Source of the DNA: Seriola aureovittata
Lineage: Eukaryota > Chordata > Actinopteri > Carangiformes > Carangidae
Direction of reading: 5' to 3'
NCBI RefSeq assembly: GCF_021018895.1
Contig: NC_079386.1
Span: forward strand, 7,058,835-7,122,834
Length of the DNA: 64,000 nucleotides
Shown here one piece after another: positions 13,975 to 27,533 of this stretch. Under the pieces are notes generated by a model that was not told where the DNA came from, did no database searches, and saw nothing but the letters and a program-made list of their open reading frames with translations. A program made the position numbers and the translations under genes. Positions within the stretch are counted from its first letter, which is position 1. Each line of letters begins with the position of its first letter.

Positions 13975-15479
13975 TGATTATGCAGAAAGGTTTTGCTGAA
14001 AATGGCCTTGATGCTCAGTCAGCTTGTGTGAACGTATAGACTGAATAAGTCAAAGCTAAGAGTGGCATCTGTTTCACTGTGAACAATACTTAGTGTTTTA
14101 CAGTGTATTCCTCCCCAGGGATGAAGCAGTTTGATATTAAATACCACTGTGCAATGAAACCCCGGGAAGCCGCCGGACATCCAGTCAGTCATTTAAACGC
14201 AGCAGTCAACATTCACAGCTGCATTGTCTATATGCTTGGCCTGCAGTGTTAACGGGTGGCTGACCAATTTTTTAAAAATATATAGCTTGTGCACAGTAAG
14301 GAAAGATTTAATGAATAGAAGGGGAAAGTAAACAGTGGAGACTTTCCCAGGGGCAGGTGCACAGAGGACAACTGGCAACTGCCTCAAGACTACTGTGGAA
14401 ACAAAGTGCCCCTGAGCCCCATTGGCAAAACCAAAAAGCAACACTTGGCAAACTATGGCTACTCAAAAGCTCTGTTAGATGTTTTATTTTTATTTATATA
14501 TTTATTTTGTTTAATAAAATCAACTTTACAGAGCACCTTTTGTTGGTGTCAGCTTGAAAAAGAAAACATGACCAGAAAGAAGAAATGAAGTGCCTACAAA
14601 TCAAAGTTGTAGTGAGAAATTTACTGTTCATTTTTTAACATTTCAGTTTTTACATCTATTTCCACCATTTTTAGTGTTTTAGTTAGAAGCACTGTTCAAG
14701 CTTGACTTTTTTGCGGCCTGTTGCAATTACTTTTAGTGCAGCATTTTCAGGAGCATTTAATTTCTGTTACCTACTTTTTGTCTATCTGAATTCAGGGAAA
14801 GTTTGGCGGAAGTTATTATTTATACCACAGTGATTGTGCTCACAGTATTTCATTATTAGGAAAGCAGTAGAGAAAGGCCCTCCTGTAGAGATCGAGGTTA
14901 CATTCAAGGTCTGTTTTGAACAACTGTCCCCATCTGAAATGTTTGTCGATAAAGTTTCAGTGCAAGCACAGCTATGCTCAGCTAAATAATAAACTTTAAT
15001 TGCACAACAACCGTCTTTTTGGAAAGGTGTTCTATTCTAATCATGTATCAAATATAAAACCTACTTTTTGAATTTAAAACAAATTTATTCTCTGCAGAGA
15101 ACCTGGCGGACTTATTCACATACACATCAGAAAGTGTCGTGTGGAACTTTGGTATCTACCTCAGTGATACTTGAAGTGCTGATGACCAGCCTCAGGCTTT
15201 TAAAATCAAAGGGAAGTGTCGGGCTTTATGAAAATCACAACCTGGAAATTGGAGCTTTGAGCCTTGAAACGGCATATTGCACAGGTGTTGAGACTGTATG
15301 CGTGAGCAGCAATACTCGTGACAATTTCCTCTGCTTCAGCATCTCATGCATTTACAGCTTTATATAGGCAGTCTCTTTCAACTTGGCCTCCATTTTATGT
15401 TGAAAAAGATCAGAACTCCTTGGTGAAGGATATTTCTGTGAATAAGCCATACTTTGAACTAGTATTTCCAAGTTGAACC

Positions 15480-15870
15480 AGAATGGCACACAGTAGAGCG
15501 CAAAGCTCCACCAAGGCCAAACAATCCTCCACAAGTCTGTCAGATAATTATCTAGGTCTGCACCAAACTGTACAAAGTCATAGATCTCAACACCATAAAT
15601 ATGTCATGATTCTTTTACATCAAGATCCAAGCATTATTTCCTGAGAAACTGATGTTTACAAAGGTGAGAAAATTTCCTTGATCCACCCCTCAACTGGATC
15701 TGCATCAAAATTTAATGGGTTCCTCCTTGACCCAGGGCCCCATCCCTCCACCAAGTTTGGTGCAAATCGATTCAAGACTTTTTGTGTAATCCTGCTGACA
15801 AAATAAAATATAAAACGACAACAAACCAACAGACAGACATGGATGAAAACATAACCTTGGCTGAGGTAAA
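15480..15870. repeat. Interspersed repeat with short inverted ends (nonautonomous element)
   Basis: About 390 bases. The left end has AGCTCCACCAAGG (15504-15516). The right end has CCTTGGCTGAGGT (15855-15867), its imperfect reverse complement. Inside are CTGCATCAAAATTTAATGGG, CCACCAAGTTTGGTGCAAAT and GTAATCCTGCTGACAAA, which I recognise as a repeat very common in fish and other animals (the CTCCGCCAAGG family). Ends and age are approximate. Confidence 0.7.
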
Positions 15871-17488
15871 AATGTGTGGATTTATCGATATGTAAATTGT
15901 AACAGCCATTTGCCATCTTTCGCTTCACTGTTGTTGCAGTAACTGATGTACGTGTGAGTTCATTTTGGCGCAGCTCTTAGCATGTTTCTATTAATAACAC
16001 AGGTACTGTAGCACTGGAGCGTGTAACATGGAATCAACCTGTGAATGAGTGGTCCATTCATTTTGTCACCAGACAGTTGTTGCTAACATGATTAATTTGG
16101 GGAATTATACAGTATTCTGATCATTTCAAGCTGTTAGACATGAACAAAATTGCCTGCTTGACCAATGAGGGCAAAATCACTCTAGATAAAATGGTGAGTT
16201 GTAAAGAGCAAAGAGATAATGAAAAAATATTGTTGGTCATAAATGTTGGCAGCTCTGCATATCGACATTGTCTGAAAATATTACCAACATATCATCAGTG
16301 TGGCACAACATTGTTATAATTATAATTTCTACTCATCTTTTGCTTCCAGCCCTCCAGGGGCTCCATATGTTGTAGTGTTGGACAGTCCTCACTTTCCTCT
16401 TCACATCTCCTCTCCTCCCTCTCTGCTCTCTTGCCAAGTGGTTTGGAACGGTCCAGCTTTTCCGTTTCTCACTCTTCTCATGCTTGTTTTCTCCTCTCTC
16501 ATCTCCTTAGTTTGCTCTTCAAATATATCAGTCTACCATTTCCTTGCTAGGTTAATTTACGCTTATGTTTTAGGCACATATCAGATGTGGTGCTTTACAT
16601 GGCTGCGTCGTCCACATAAAGAGCCATTAACAAATGTCATGGAGTGTGTTGGGATAGTGAAATGAGTGAGGAATTTTTGCACCAATGCGCTGACATATTC
16701 AAAGAAAAAAATGTTTGACTCTGCATCTTCATGCTTATATTTTTGGGAGGTATGCAAAGTCTGCTGAATGTATTTTTGATGTTTCAGGCATTTTCACATC
16801 TTTTTTACAACTTAAATTATGGAGTGATAGAATAGACAGAGATGTGACAAAGGTCTAGGGCTGAATTAGAGCCAAACACATATAAGCATCTCAGACCACT
16901 GACTACTGCCTGTCTCTATCCCAGTCTTTTCCTTATTCCCTGCTCCTTTCCACCTGAAGAGAAAATTACCTGCACTGACAATTGATCTCAGACCATCTGG
17001 TTAGCTCAGACAGTAGATTGCAAATGCATGTACCATTATTATTTCCTAAGCACTGTATATAAAATTGATTATTTGGGTAGTGCAGTTGAACATAATTGAC
17101 ACAAATATTAGTGGTGTTTACAAAAAGTATCTGGGAAGTGTTTAAAAATCATACTTCCACTGAGATTACTGGATATTGTAGAATGAGACAATAATAGCCC
17201 TAATGAAAACAGTAAATCTTAAATTGACAAATTGCAGAAGTGTATTTTCTTGCAACTGCAGCAGAATCCACTTTAGTGATATCCACAGGAGTACTGTACA
17301 CAATCCTGATTTATTTTTACATTGCTCTGCCTGCAAATTATATTAACTTTGTGTTAGTTTATTCTATTATGTACTGTCCATTGCAATTTGGATACTTCCC
17401 CCTCAGAATGTCAGTAAGAGAAAAAGTGTTTTGAATATTTATTTATTTATCTATATTTATTATGAACAGACATTTTTTTGTAATATGA

Positions 17489-17785
<297 letters not shown>

Positions 17786-19361
17786 TAAAGTTCTCATAGT
17801 TTCCTGTGGATATGACCTCTTGAGCTGATGGAAATCTCAGTGGACAATGTCAAAAAGTAGGAAATTGTGATAGACCCTGAATATCTGGCATCAGGAGAGA
17901 TTCTTTCACGGCAGTAGAGATGTAAGTTTGATGGTGTTCTCTGGTGTAGGTCTGCTGTGAATGGCTTCATCAGAGCCCATAACAAACAGTTTGAGCCAGT
18001 GCAGCATGGTTAATGGTGTGATGCATTTCAAACTGAAATGGTGAGGAGGGCAGCTTTTTGAAGGTCTCTATGTACTTAATCAGCTGCAGGGTACAACAAC
18101 TTACTGGATTGGTGCACCAGAATTGTTGGACACTTAGCCTTACATCTCTGCGTGACCCGTCTGGTTGAATACATACTCTACAATACTCCTTACTTCTTGG
18201 GTTTCAGACTGAAAACATGCTCTATCAGTGTCTGGCACTGCCTCAGGATACATCCCTGGAAAAAGATAGAAGCCTCTAGTGTGAGGCAGGTCTTGCTTTA
18301 TACTGTCTGCTGGTGTAAATGTTTTTTGACAGACAGCGGCAGTTTCAAAGCCAGTGTTAACAGAAAGGGAAGGTGGGGCTAATTAAAAATAATGAGCTGC
18401 ATATGTTCATGTACCCATCATAAAAGCAAATAATGTCATGAACCTTATCACATTACTTTTGCCCTTTGAATTGGCTTATTTTAAGTGTTCTGTTTCTAGA
18501 TTGGCTCAAGAAATAAATTTGTGTTGGTTTATACAATTAATACTTGTATCCTTAATAAGCCAAAGCAACACAGAGTCAGCAGTGTACAAAGATCAGATTC
18601 AGATTCTTTGGTATTGTGTGCTTTTAGTTATAAAATACCTAATATATACACAATATTAAATAAGATGACTAGGGCGACTGGGAAATCATGTACTATCTTT
18701 ATTTTTGCCAGTCTAATGAAAGTTGCAATATAAAAAATACTGTGCAGTAGGAACATTAGTCTTTGTCACTCCAAGTTTTACTTCAACAGATGGAGGACGT
18801 TATATAAAGTCAGTTAATCGTTGAGTTAGATGAGAAAGAAATACAGAATCTCCTGGTCATCATTTTGATTTCTGCTTTCTTCTTTTTTACACACATGCAA
18901 TTTTCACATTTGCATCTGTTAATATCCACCCGGCAACTAAAATGAGCAATTTGTGATCAGGATGAGCCTGATATAACACATGCAGCGAGTTTTTAACATG
19001 TGCCTAACAATCAAGCTGCAACTGGAAACACTGTGTTGGGCAGCCAAGGTCTTAGATGTTTTTGTTGTAGACACTGGTGTTCACAAAGACTCATTACTGT
19101 AGAAAATGAAACATTTCATCTCAAGGTGAGGAAAGCAAGGTGAACAAATCCTGTAAGAAGTTGAGTCATTACCATTTTTTTCTGTGAAGCTGAAAAGGCC
19201 AGTAATAAATAATTCACATTTTAATAAATAAATACAACATTTTTGAAGTAGCTAAGTGAAACGACACATTCTGCTTATTAAATGCCGTTGATGGTTTTTT
19301 AAAAGGTTTTCTTTGTAAGTCAAGTAGCAGATTGTCCCAAAATGAACATTGCTGCTAAATG

Positions 19362-19381
19362 TTTTTTTTTTTTTTTTTTTT
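19362..19381 (+). repeat. Poly-T run (20 T)
   Basis: An uninterrupted T run. On the minus strand it could be the A-tail of an old retroelement, but nothing upstream of it on that strand was recognised. Confidence 0.9.
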
Positions 19382-22296
19382 GCGAAACCACAATTAAACA
19401 AAAGCACTTTGTGTCCTACCTCTGTGGTGCAATAGCTGAAGTGTAAATGAACTGAGAATTAAAGTCAGCAGTGGTTAATTTAAATTTGGAGGTGTGACCT
19501 CACGTCTGTAGACCAGTAGCAGTTTGTTCACTTATGTGTTTTTTGCTTTCAGCAGCCATCGTATGCAAAGACAGTTGTGGTGTATTTATGTACATATATA
19601 TTATCTCAAATCAAAAGTGTTTTTAATATTTGCTTTGCTGAATTTCAGACAGGGTTTCTTCCTACCTGTAGTGAAATGAAAATAAAGGCCATGATAAACA
19701 CAAAGGGATTGCTGTAGCCGGTGGAACTGAAAATTCTATCAGCTCAGTCATAGTAATTCCTCAATCTCTTTTGAATTAGTCATGATGAGGTGAAATTGCA
19801 AGTCAAAATTGGTCTTCTCAACTCTAATTTCTTATTTAACTTGGAGTGCACTTTACAAACTGTCAGCACAGATTTAATAGATTAATTTTCCCTTCTGATA
19901 GAGTGAGAAAGCGTTTGATGTTTGCTGAGCCTTGATGTGCCGTGGACACCGTCCCTTGTCCTCACTGCTCTGGTTTATGTAAACAGGCTCTGGGAAGTCA
20001 ACGTAAAGTACCTCTCCTGAATGTCTGAAATCATTCTGTACAATAGAATTGGCTCTTTCTCAGTGTAAAGACAGGGTGTGCTGCAAACAAACTACAGTGA
20101 GAAACCTTGGTGCTTTTGCTGATCAAACTTGAGGTCAAATACTTTCTTTTCTGTAGATTGACAGAAAGAACAGCGTATAATTCTACAAAGCCCAGAATTA
20201 AACTTTCTCTTTCTTAAGGCTGCCGGTAGAAAACAGAAATCATAGCAGCTCTTCACAAAGACTTGAGATTTGAGCAAAACTGGCTGCGTTTTATTTAATA
20301 CACACACCATTAAATTTAAAGTCTGCCAGTTCTTAAAATGGGCTACACGGGTTTTAATGGTATTGTAAGAGCCATTTTTTTCTATAACAAGGTAATCAGA
20401 CCCTGCCAATTTGATAAGCCCAGGTGTGTGGTACCAGTATGTCTTTGAAAGGACATGGAGAAGAAAACATTTTTTTTCAAACACTGAAATAATTTGCCCA
20501 CGAAATTCCTTTGCAACGTTTTCTTTCTTCCCTGCTTTTGAAAGTTGAATTGACGCCACTCATACCCCTTTTCTTGAGCTTTTCCATCCTGTTGTTGAAC
20601 GTGCACCAAATTTTTAATCCCCTTTGTGTGTTGTCTTTTTTATCACACACGCCATTATCATGGCAGACCTTCAGTCAACACCATTTGTCAAAGTAAGTGG
20701 ACAGTAAGTTGGAAAGTGTGTTTTACGTGTCCCTATGACTTACAGTCCCAGAGTTGACATAATCCAAGTACTCGTATTCTTGTCACTTCATGTCCAGACA
20801 GTGACCTTCTCTTCAAAGTAAGCACAGTCAGTCTGTTTTGCACTTTGATGTAGACTCTTTGCTTCAGTGTGCTAGTGTGCTTGTGTCCTTAGGTAAGACA
20901 CAGTTGCTAACGTCCCCAGATTTAGTTGTTGTGACTTACAGTATCTTCCTCATGTATTGCACTCACAAATCTTTCAGCCCCTTTCCTCCTAAATGACCAA
21001 ATCACCATCTGAGTTATATCCTCAACTGGTGAACCTATTTTTGTTCATCCTCCTTCCTGTTTCATAGAAAAAACACATTACACAGGACATGATAAAACAT
21101 TTTCTATCTTACCAGTGAGTTAACTGCGCCCACGTGGCATCACAAGTTGTCACTGCCTTCTACAGTGAAAACCAGGTGGTTCCTGTGAGAGAAATCCTGC
21201 TTTTTGTTGAGAGTTGCTAGTTCTCTGTAGAATTACGGATGCGGTATGATGAATCAGATCTCTTTAATTAATGCAGCATGGAGAGAAGACCCTAACATGG
21301 TTGTTGTCTAAAGACTTGCAGGTTGTGTTGCTTTATATACTGCCAGGCAAGGTTGGCTTGGTCTTAACTTCTTAGCTGGCTCTCATGTTATATCCTCACA
21401 CTCAAACCCATACAATGAAACCAAATCAATACATTATTTCCTCTCAAATGTTCATTTCCAACATTCCTGAGAACATGGATTATCTATTATAGAACAGAAC
21501 TAATACTGGGAACTTTTTTATGTTCTGCTGCTCTACAAAACCTTTTGGTGAAGTTAATAGTTGGAACTGCTGTGATGTTTACTAGACATGGACACTGCAT
21601 GTCATCCAGCAAGTCATTCCTCCAGTCCCAGATGTAGCTTCCTGTCCTAGAAGCTGATTTAATTGCTGATGTTTTGTGTATAAATTAGCATACATTGTTG
21701 GCTAAATTGAGTCCTGAGGACCCTGTGCATTTCATGTTTCTGGATCTGTGAGAATGTACTGTACGTTAATTTGAGCAAAGGTGGCCAGTGAGAATGTTGA
21801 CTGGAAGAATAATTGTCGTACATTGTCTCTGTGTTTGTGTGTTTGTGAGCAGTGGCCTTGGACTGTGTTGCTTGTGCTGTGTTGGAATGTCACCAGTGAG
21901 AAGCTGGAATGCTGGCAACAAATCCAAGGCCTATTAATGCTTTGGTCTGCTCACAGAGATATGACGCTGAAGGGTTACATCCTCATAACTCCAAGCTGTT
22001 GTTTTTCTCCATCCCAATGAAGACAAATGTCGCTATTGTAAATCTGTCATTGACTGAACCACACTTTCAAGACCATTCTTTGAGTTCGTGGCTCTTATGG
22101 TAGCATAACCTTTAAAGTGAAAACCATAATGCACCAACCACACTTAGATTTTCTGGATTGACATGCGACAACATGCTGCTCTCCTCTGTTGTGTGGAATT
22201 ATATTTGGCATTTCAGAAAGCTCTGTTTATCCTTCTGTGTTTGTGTGCATGTGTGTGCATGTCTATCAGCATTTCAGTATGGACATTTGTGGGGCT

Positions 22297-22300
<4 letters not shown>

Positions 22301-22328
<28 letters not shown>
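22301..22328. repeat. (TG)14 microsatellite
   Basis: A perfect TG run of 28 bases, in a TG-rich neighbourhood beginning about 22240. Confidence 0.95.
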
Positions 22329-22333
<5 letters not shown>

Positions 22334-22911
22334 GACGAGCCATGTGTGTCAAGCAGTAAAATATCACACATCTATTAGCAGAAAAAGAGAGGGGGAGAGT
22401 GATAGACAGGAGAGCGACAGGACATGAGACAGGAGGGTAAAGATAGATGGATAGAGGAGCTGGGGGAAAAGGGCAATCGAGATGGAGAGCGTGTAACATA
22501 AAATGACAAGGAAGGTGGAGCTTCCCATAGAAGCCAGTACACCTGTGGCTGTCAAGTTTATATCTGCAATACATGTCAGTAGTTGAATTTCAAAGTGTTG
22601 AAGATTGAAAAAGTCTTTGCATTGTATTGGTATTCTTTATAGTAACAACACAAACAAATCAGGCTTCACTAACTGATTTGTTTTTCAAATCGAAGTCTCT
22701 GTAAGCGACTGTAGATGGTGCAAAAAAATACATCTCTCACAGAACAAAGGCACTGCTCTTCAGGAACACTTTTACCCCTGCCTATAACTAACCCCTCCCC
22801 CATTCAGTTGGCAACTGTAACTAGGCATGAAAAGCATATCTCCATATGCTGAAGCAATGTGTATGTATATACCTTGTACCTTGTACATATATAGGTGCGT
22901 GTATATGTATA

Positions 22912-23610
22912 CATTAGGCCTGCACAATATGAGGAACATTTGCGATGTGCGATGACACTGACACTGATGATATTACTTGCGATAAATAAAAAAATAAATA
23001 AAAATATTGAAGTGTGAACATACACTTTGCTGAGCGAGGCTGAATAAAGAACACAGCCAAAGGTCACTATCGGTCATCTCCTCGTCCTCCCTCTGCTTCA
23101 GGTAACGTTGCTGAGAGGGGGGCTGCTGTCTCAGACTAGCTATAAGTTTATAAAGTTTGTGGCAAATGAAGCTGCAGTCTACACGCATACAGTTTTCCTT
23201 TTAGCAGTTTTAACAGTTCACTATTAGGTTAACATTAGCGCGCTGCGCTCATGTAAAACAAACCACGGTGGATGGGGATGTTGAAAATGTAGCTTTTCTT
23301 CATGTTTAAATCTTGTAGAACAGGTGGCCCGATGGAGGAAGCTAATTGCTTTTTTCTCTCGCAAAGGTTGTGATGACACAGAGCTACGACCATAGATGTT
23401 GTCAGCACCTGTACAAAGGTCACTCTTACTGGTCCCCATGCCGTCTGCTGTGCGTGAGTGAGAGGCTGCAGTCTGACGCCAAAACGCAGCAGAGTTTTTT
23501 TCCAGCTCAGGCGCTGCTTGAAAACCCTGTAACTGCATGACGTCTATAAATATAATTATTGTTTCTAATTCATCGCTTCACTCAGTCGTTTGCGATGTTT
23601 TTATTGCATC
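22912..23610. mobile_element. hAT-like nonautonomous element fragment, outer layer of a transposon nest
   Basis: Begins at about AGGCCTGCACAATATGAGGA and GCGATGTGCGATGAC, similar to GGGCTGCACAATAT termini of fish hAT-type elements. Ends in TTTGCGATGTTTTTATTGCA. It has more CpG than the flanking intron, and no transposase frame. Class assignment is from memory of terminal style only. Confidence 0.5.
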
Positions 23611-23620
23611 GGTGAGCACT

Positions 23621-24455
23621 AGTATTAACATGCGTCTTCAGTGATGCGATCACAAGTGGACGGCTCTCACTTCGTCAGTTCACACATGCGTCTCGGTTGA
23701 CCACTTGTGATCGGATCTCAATTCAAATAACGCCTCCATACCCGCCCCGCTCTCACTCGCTCGCTCTCACACACACCACAGACTGTAAATAAAGATGGGT
23801 TTAGCCTCCGTGACGTCACCCATAGGTTTCTGAAGAGTGGTTTTGAATCTCAGAGTGGGCTGTTCCGTCATCGCCATCTTGCCAGTACCTGACTCCGCAG
23901 AACTCCCGGATAATCCATAAATGGGCAAAGAGGATGGGCGCGTGTTGAGCCGAGACCCGTCTGTCACTCAAAGCGGCACACCCTCAATTCTGCAGAACTT
24001 TATGCCTTAATAAAATTTAAACGAGTTAGTTATCTAAAAATTCGCCCCAATACAGTTGTGATGAAGTACCAGGCTGTAAACAGGTTTATTTCTGCTGTAA
24101 AGTTGGGCATTTTAACATGAGAGTCTATGGAGATTGACTCGCTTTTGGAGTCAGACTCAAGCGGCCATTCGAAGAACTGCAGTTTTGGGTGTTTCCGTGT
24201 TGACTTCGTTTTTCAGCCTCAGAGGTCGCCGTTTGACACACACACACAAGCACATTAACAACTGACCCGTCTGTCGATTGGCTAAAAACACATATGTTTA
24301 TTTGCAGAGGAAATAAGAGATCCAATCACAAGTGGTTAATCAAGACGCATGTGGAGATGCATTTTACAGCCAGGTGTGAACTGACGAACAGAGAGCTGTC
24401 CACTAAGTGATCGTATCATCCATGACGGATGTTAACACCAGGTCTGAACAGGGCC
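23621..24455. mobile_element. Foldback DNA-transposon-like element with inverted arms of about 100-120 bp
   Basis: The left arm 23621-23721 and right arm 24318-24438 are imperfect reverse complements. Shared blocks include TTAACAT, GCGTCTT, GATCACAAGTGGAC, CAGCTCTC-like, TTCGTCAGTTCACAC and ACCACTTGTGAT. The right arm carries an extra segment of about 20 bases. The right tip, GTTAACACCAGGTCTGAACA followed by GGGCC, fits a repeat family I recall from fish. The arms enclose about 600 bases that look like a different element. Confidence 0.7.
23778..24236. repeat. Repeat inserted between the arms of the foldback element
   Basis: Runs from CAGACTGTAAATAAAGATGG and GACGTCACCCATAGG to GATTGACTCGCTTTTGGAGT and TCAGCCTCAGAGGTCGCC. 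I recognise this order of motifs as a widespread teleost repeat. It has no coding potential. Confidence 0.6.
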
Positions 24456-24469
24456 TATGAAACTGTGGC

Positions 24470-24745
24470 GGGACTAATCAGACTGTGTCGGAGGACGACA
24501 GTAGAGTAGGCGGTCCTTCAGTGTGGCCCAGTACGCATTTGCGTTCACACTGCTAAAAGAATTTGGACACATGTAGCCTAGACCACCTCCGACTGTGGAC
24601 TGAGTGATCAGATCTCAAATGTGTCCTCAATGCGTCTCGTCTTGGGAGAATTCACACCAGATTTGTGCCGATGGACGATGGTATCAGTGATCGACGATCA
24701 TTAGAATTATGGCTGATTGCTCATGCCTTTGCAAATGTCAAGACA
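24470..24745. repeat. Second DNA-transposon-like repeat in the nest
   Basis: GCATTTGCGTTCACACTGCT, ATTTGGACACATGTAG, GATCAGATCTCAAATGTGTC and TGCGTCTCGTCTTGG resemble the words of the foldback element's arms (TCACAC, TGCGTCT, GGATCTCAA) but in a different arrangement. It is followed by GATGGTATCAGTGATCGACG, a hAT-like terminal style. Confidence 0.5.
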
Positions 24746-25475
24746 ATATTTTTAATTAATGTAACTACTTATTATTTGACATATTAAATTAATACTAAAT
24801 TCAATTTGCCTGCCACGGTTTAACGTATATAACTGCATATAACTGACACTTTCAACAATCGAGCACACACACTCTTCGAAGAGATCAACAGACGGAACAC
24901 GGCATTTAGTTCAGTTTGTGATCCTGCTGCTTTATATGGTGGTAAATAAAACTACAAAATATAGTGAAATAAAATGATTTTTTTTTTTCTAATTCGCTGC
25001 ATTTCAGTCAGTCCTTTCCGATGTGTTTATTGCACTTGTTCATTCATGAAAATAAGATTAATTGGTCAGCACTACTATACACTGATATAGAAAAATGTTA
25101 AGTGAATAGGATAGTGGTCTCAGACTTTTGGACCTGTACATACTGAATAACTAAAGAGCTCAGGAACACAGATGCTCCCTTGCTGCAGAGCATCAGGCTG
25201 CTTCTGGCCACATTCTTGTTGATTCCTGAATTGAGTGCCACAGACAGAGAGGAGTTATGTGAAGATAGAGGCAGACAGATGGAAGTTGACCAACAGAAAG
25301 AGAAGACAGACAGCGGGAGCAAGTTTGAGAAATTGCTGTAGGTTTTACCTGGACCTTTCCCCTCATGGCACTATCAGACTCCCAATATATTCTGTCCAGT
25401 TTGGTGGAGACTTCAACAAACTGAGACCTTTTGGATGTGAATGTGTGTAGGTTTGTAAGTGTGTTTCTGTGTATT

Positions 25476-25498
25476 TGTGTGTGTGTGTGTGTGTGTGC
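25476..25498. repeat. (TG)n short microsatellite
   Basis: About 11 TG units, with related GTGTGTAGG and GTGTTTC sequence just upstream. Confidence 0.9.
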
Positions 25499-25834
25499 AT
25501 GAGACTCATATGTGCGACACTAGGGGCTTTGCTTTGGGCAGCATGGTTTCATCAAGCGAGACAGGCTAGTTTCCATCTTAAGATCGCCACATTCTTGTCC
25601 CACTGTTACCCCAGTTCATTCAGTGAACAAGCAGGATCTTTATTTTTTTACTTAGCAATTCTGTCATACATGATTCTACAAGTGTGCCATGGGTGTTCTG
25701 TCATCTTTTGGACTTTTGGATTATATTTTTATGGGAGAAAGTATCCCCTTTGTGCTGTAACACTAAATAGATAAAATCCACTTTTAAAAAATGATCTCTT
25801 TATCCTCCCTTGGATCCTTGATCACCACCTGCAG

Positions 25835-25853
25835 CCCCCCCCCCCCCCCCCCC
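25835..25853 (+). repeat. Poly-C run (19 C)
   Basis: An uninterrupted C run followed by TTCCTCCTCC. On the minus strand it is a G homopolymer that can form quadruplex structures, and it is a common site of assembly length error. Confidence 0.93.
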
Positions 25854-27426
25854 TTCCTCCTCCTTCTTATGTTTGTATCCATGTTTCACAAATGTGCAGA
25901 AATTAGTAGAGCTTGTCAATCATTACAGTGGAATTAATGATAAGAATAAATCAAATCTGTCAAAGTCTCATATCTTTTCAATGCAGTGGCATTTAGCAGA
26001 TTTTCCCTCATCTTGTCACAGTAAAGATATAATCTTGCCTTCATATGTCTGTGTAGTATCACAGTAACATTTCCGATTTCAGTACACCAATAATCCATCC
26101 TCAAACTGAGTATATGTTTCCACTCACCTTTTCTGTTTAGCTGGTCTCAAGTGTGTTTGTACATGTATGTATCCGTCTGACCAAGCACTACATCTCCCAG
26201 AGCCTCTACTGTCATGTCCAACTCTTTTATCACACACAAGCTCTTTTCGTTTCTGTCAAGTAAACAATTCCCCTACTTTCTATTTTCATGTTCTGTTATG
26301 CTCCCCCTCCTCTTCACCCGTTTGACCTCAGTCTCCCTTCATAAGCAAAGTTGTCTTCTAGTTCTCTCATGTGTACTTCTTGTTTTCTGTTCCCTGAGCC
26401 TCCTGTTAACGGTTCACCGAGTTGGTTACATGTGTTTTCCCATGGTCTGCTTTTCTTCCTGATCTTGATTTTTATACCTGCAGTCTGGTTTCAGAATATT
26501 TTTGTAGCTTTTTGTAGCTGTTGTTCATATTACTGAATTGTGCTAATTAATTGAAGAAATAAACTTGTTGATTTGACTGAGCACTAAAGAATTAAGCTCA
26601 AATGTAAATCAATATTTTTTGTGAGTCCAAATAAATCAGTGGTGTGGACATACTTCATGAAGATTCACACATTTTCCTCCCACAAACAGAAGGAAACACT
26701 GAGTGAATGAGGCCCATTGTGCAGAGTGGTCAAAGTAATTCATCCCATAGCTAAAGGCTGCTGCATTGCAAATGTCTTTTAAAGGTTTTTACAAAGCAAC
26801 ATCCTCAACTGTGTCTTTCTCCTGACATATCTGTGTTGCTGAAGAGCACTGAATCATTTCAAACTGGACTATACATACCATCTTGAAGAAAATTACAATA
26901 TGATGCACTGAAGAAAAGCAAACAACTGCTATTCATTAATTCACTTCATTCATCTGATAATCCAGCCAACCATCTTTTACCTATCTTCTACCTTTGCTTT
27001 GATTTCTTTCCTCCTTGCTGTTTCCATCACTGTAGTCACACTGAGATCAGTGTTAACTTAGTAACAGGATGTGCCCTTTTCCCTCTGATCTGGAGTTCAC
27101 TTCCTATGACCTTTGCATCATGTTGCAAGGCGGGAGTAGGCAGAATCACTGATCCAGGATCATTCACTCGGCATTTACAAAGAGCAGACAAGAAACAAGA
27201 AATCCATCTCATTGCTGACTTATCAGCAGGAGGAATGACGGTTTAGACGCACTCCGACAACACACACTCGCATGCACTGACACTATTTTTTGCCACACAC
27301 ACAGTCACGTACCAACTCTCTCTAATATGTGTCTCTGGGGGCTGGGTTATCTGTCCATCTCTTCTTCATTTCACACCTCTAAACAACCACTTGCATGGTG
27401 CTTAATTACATGAACAGTCTTGTAAT

Positions 27427-27533
<107 letters not shown>

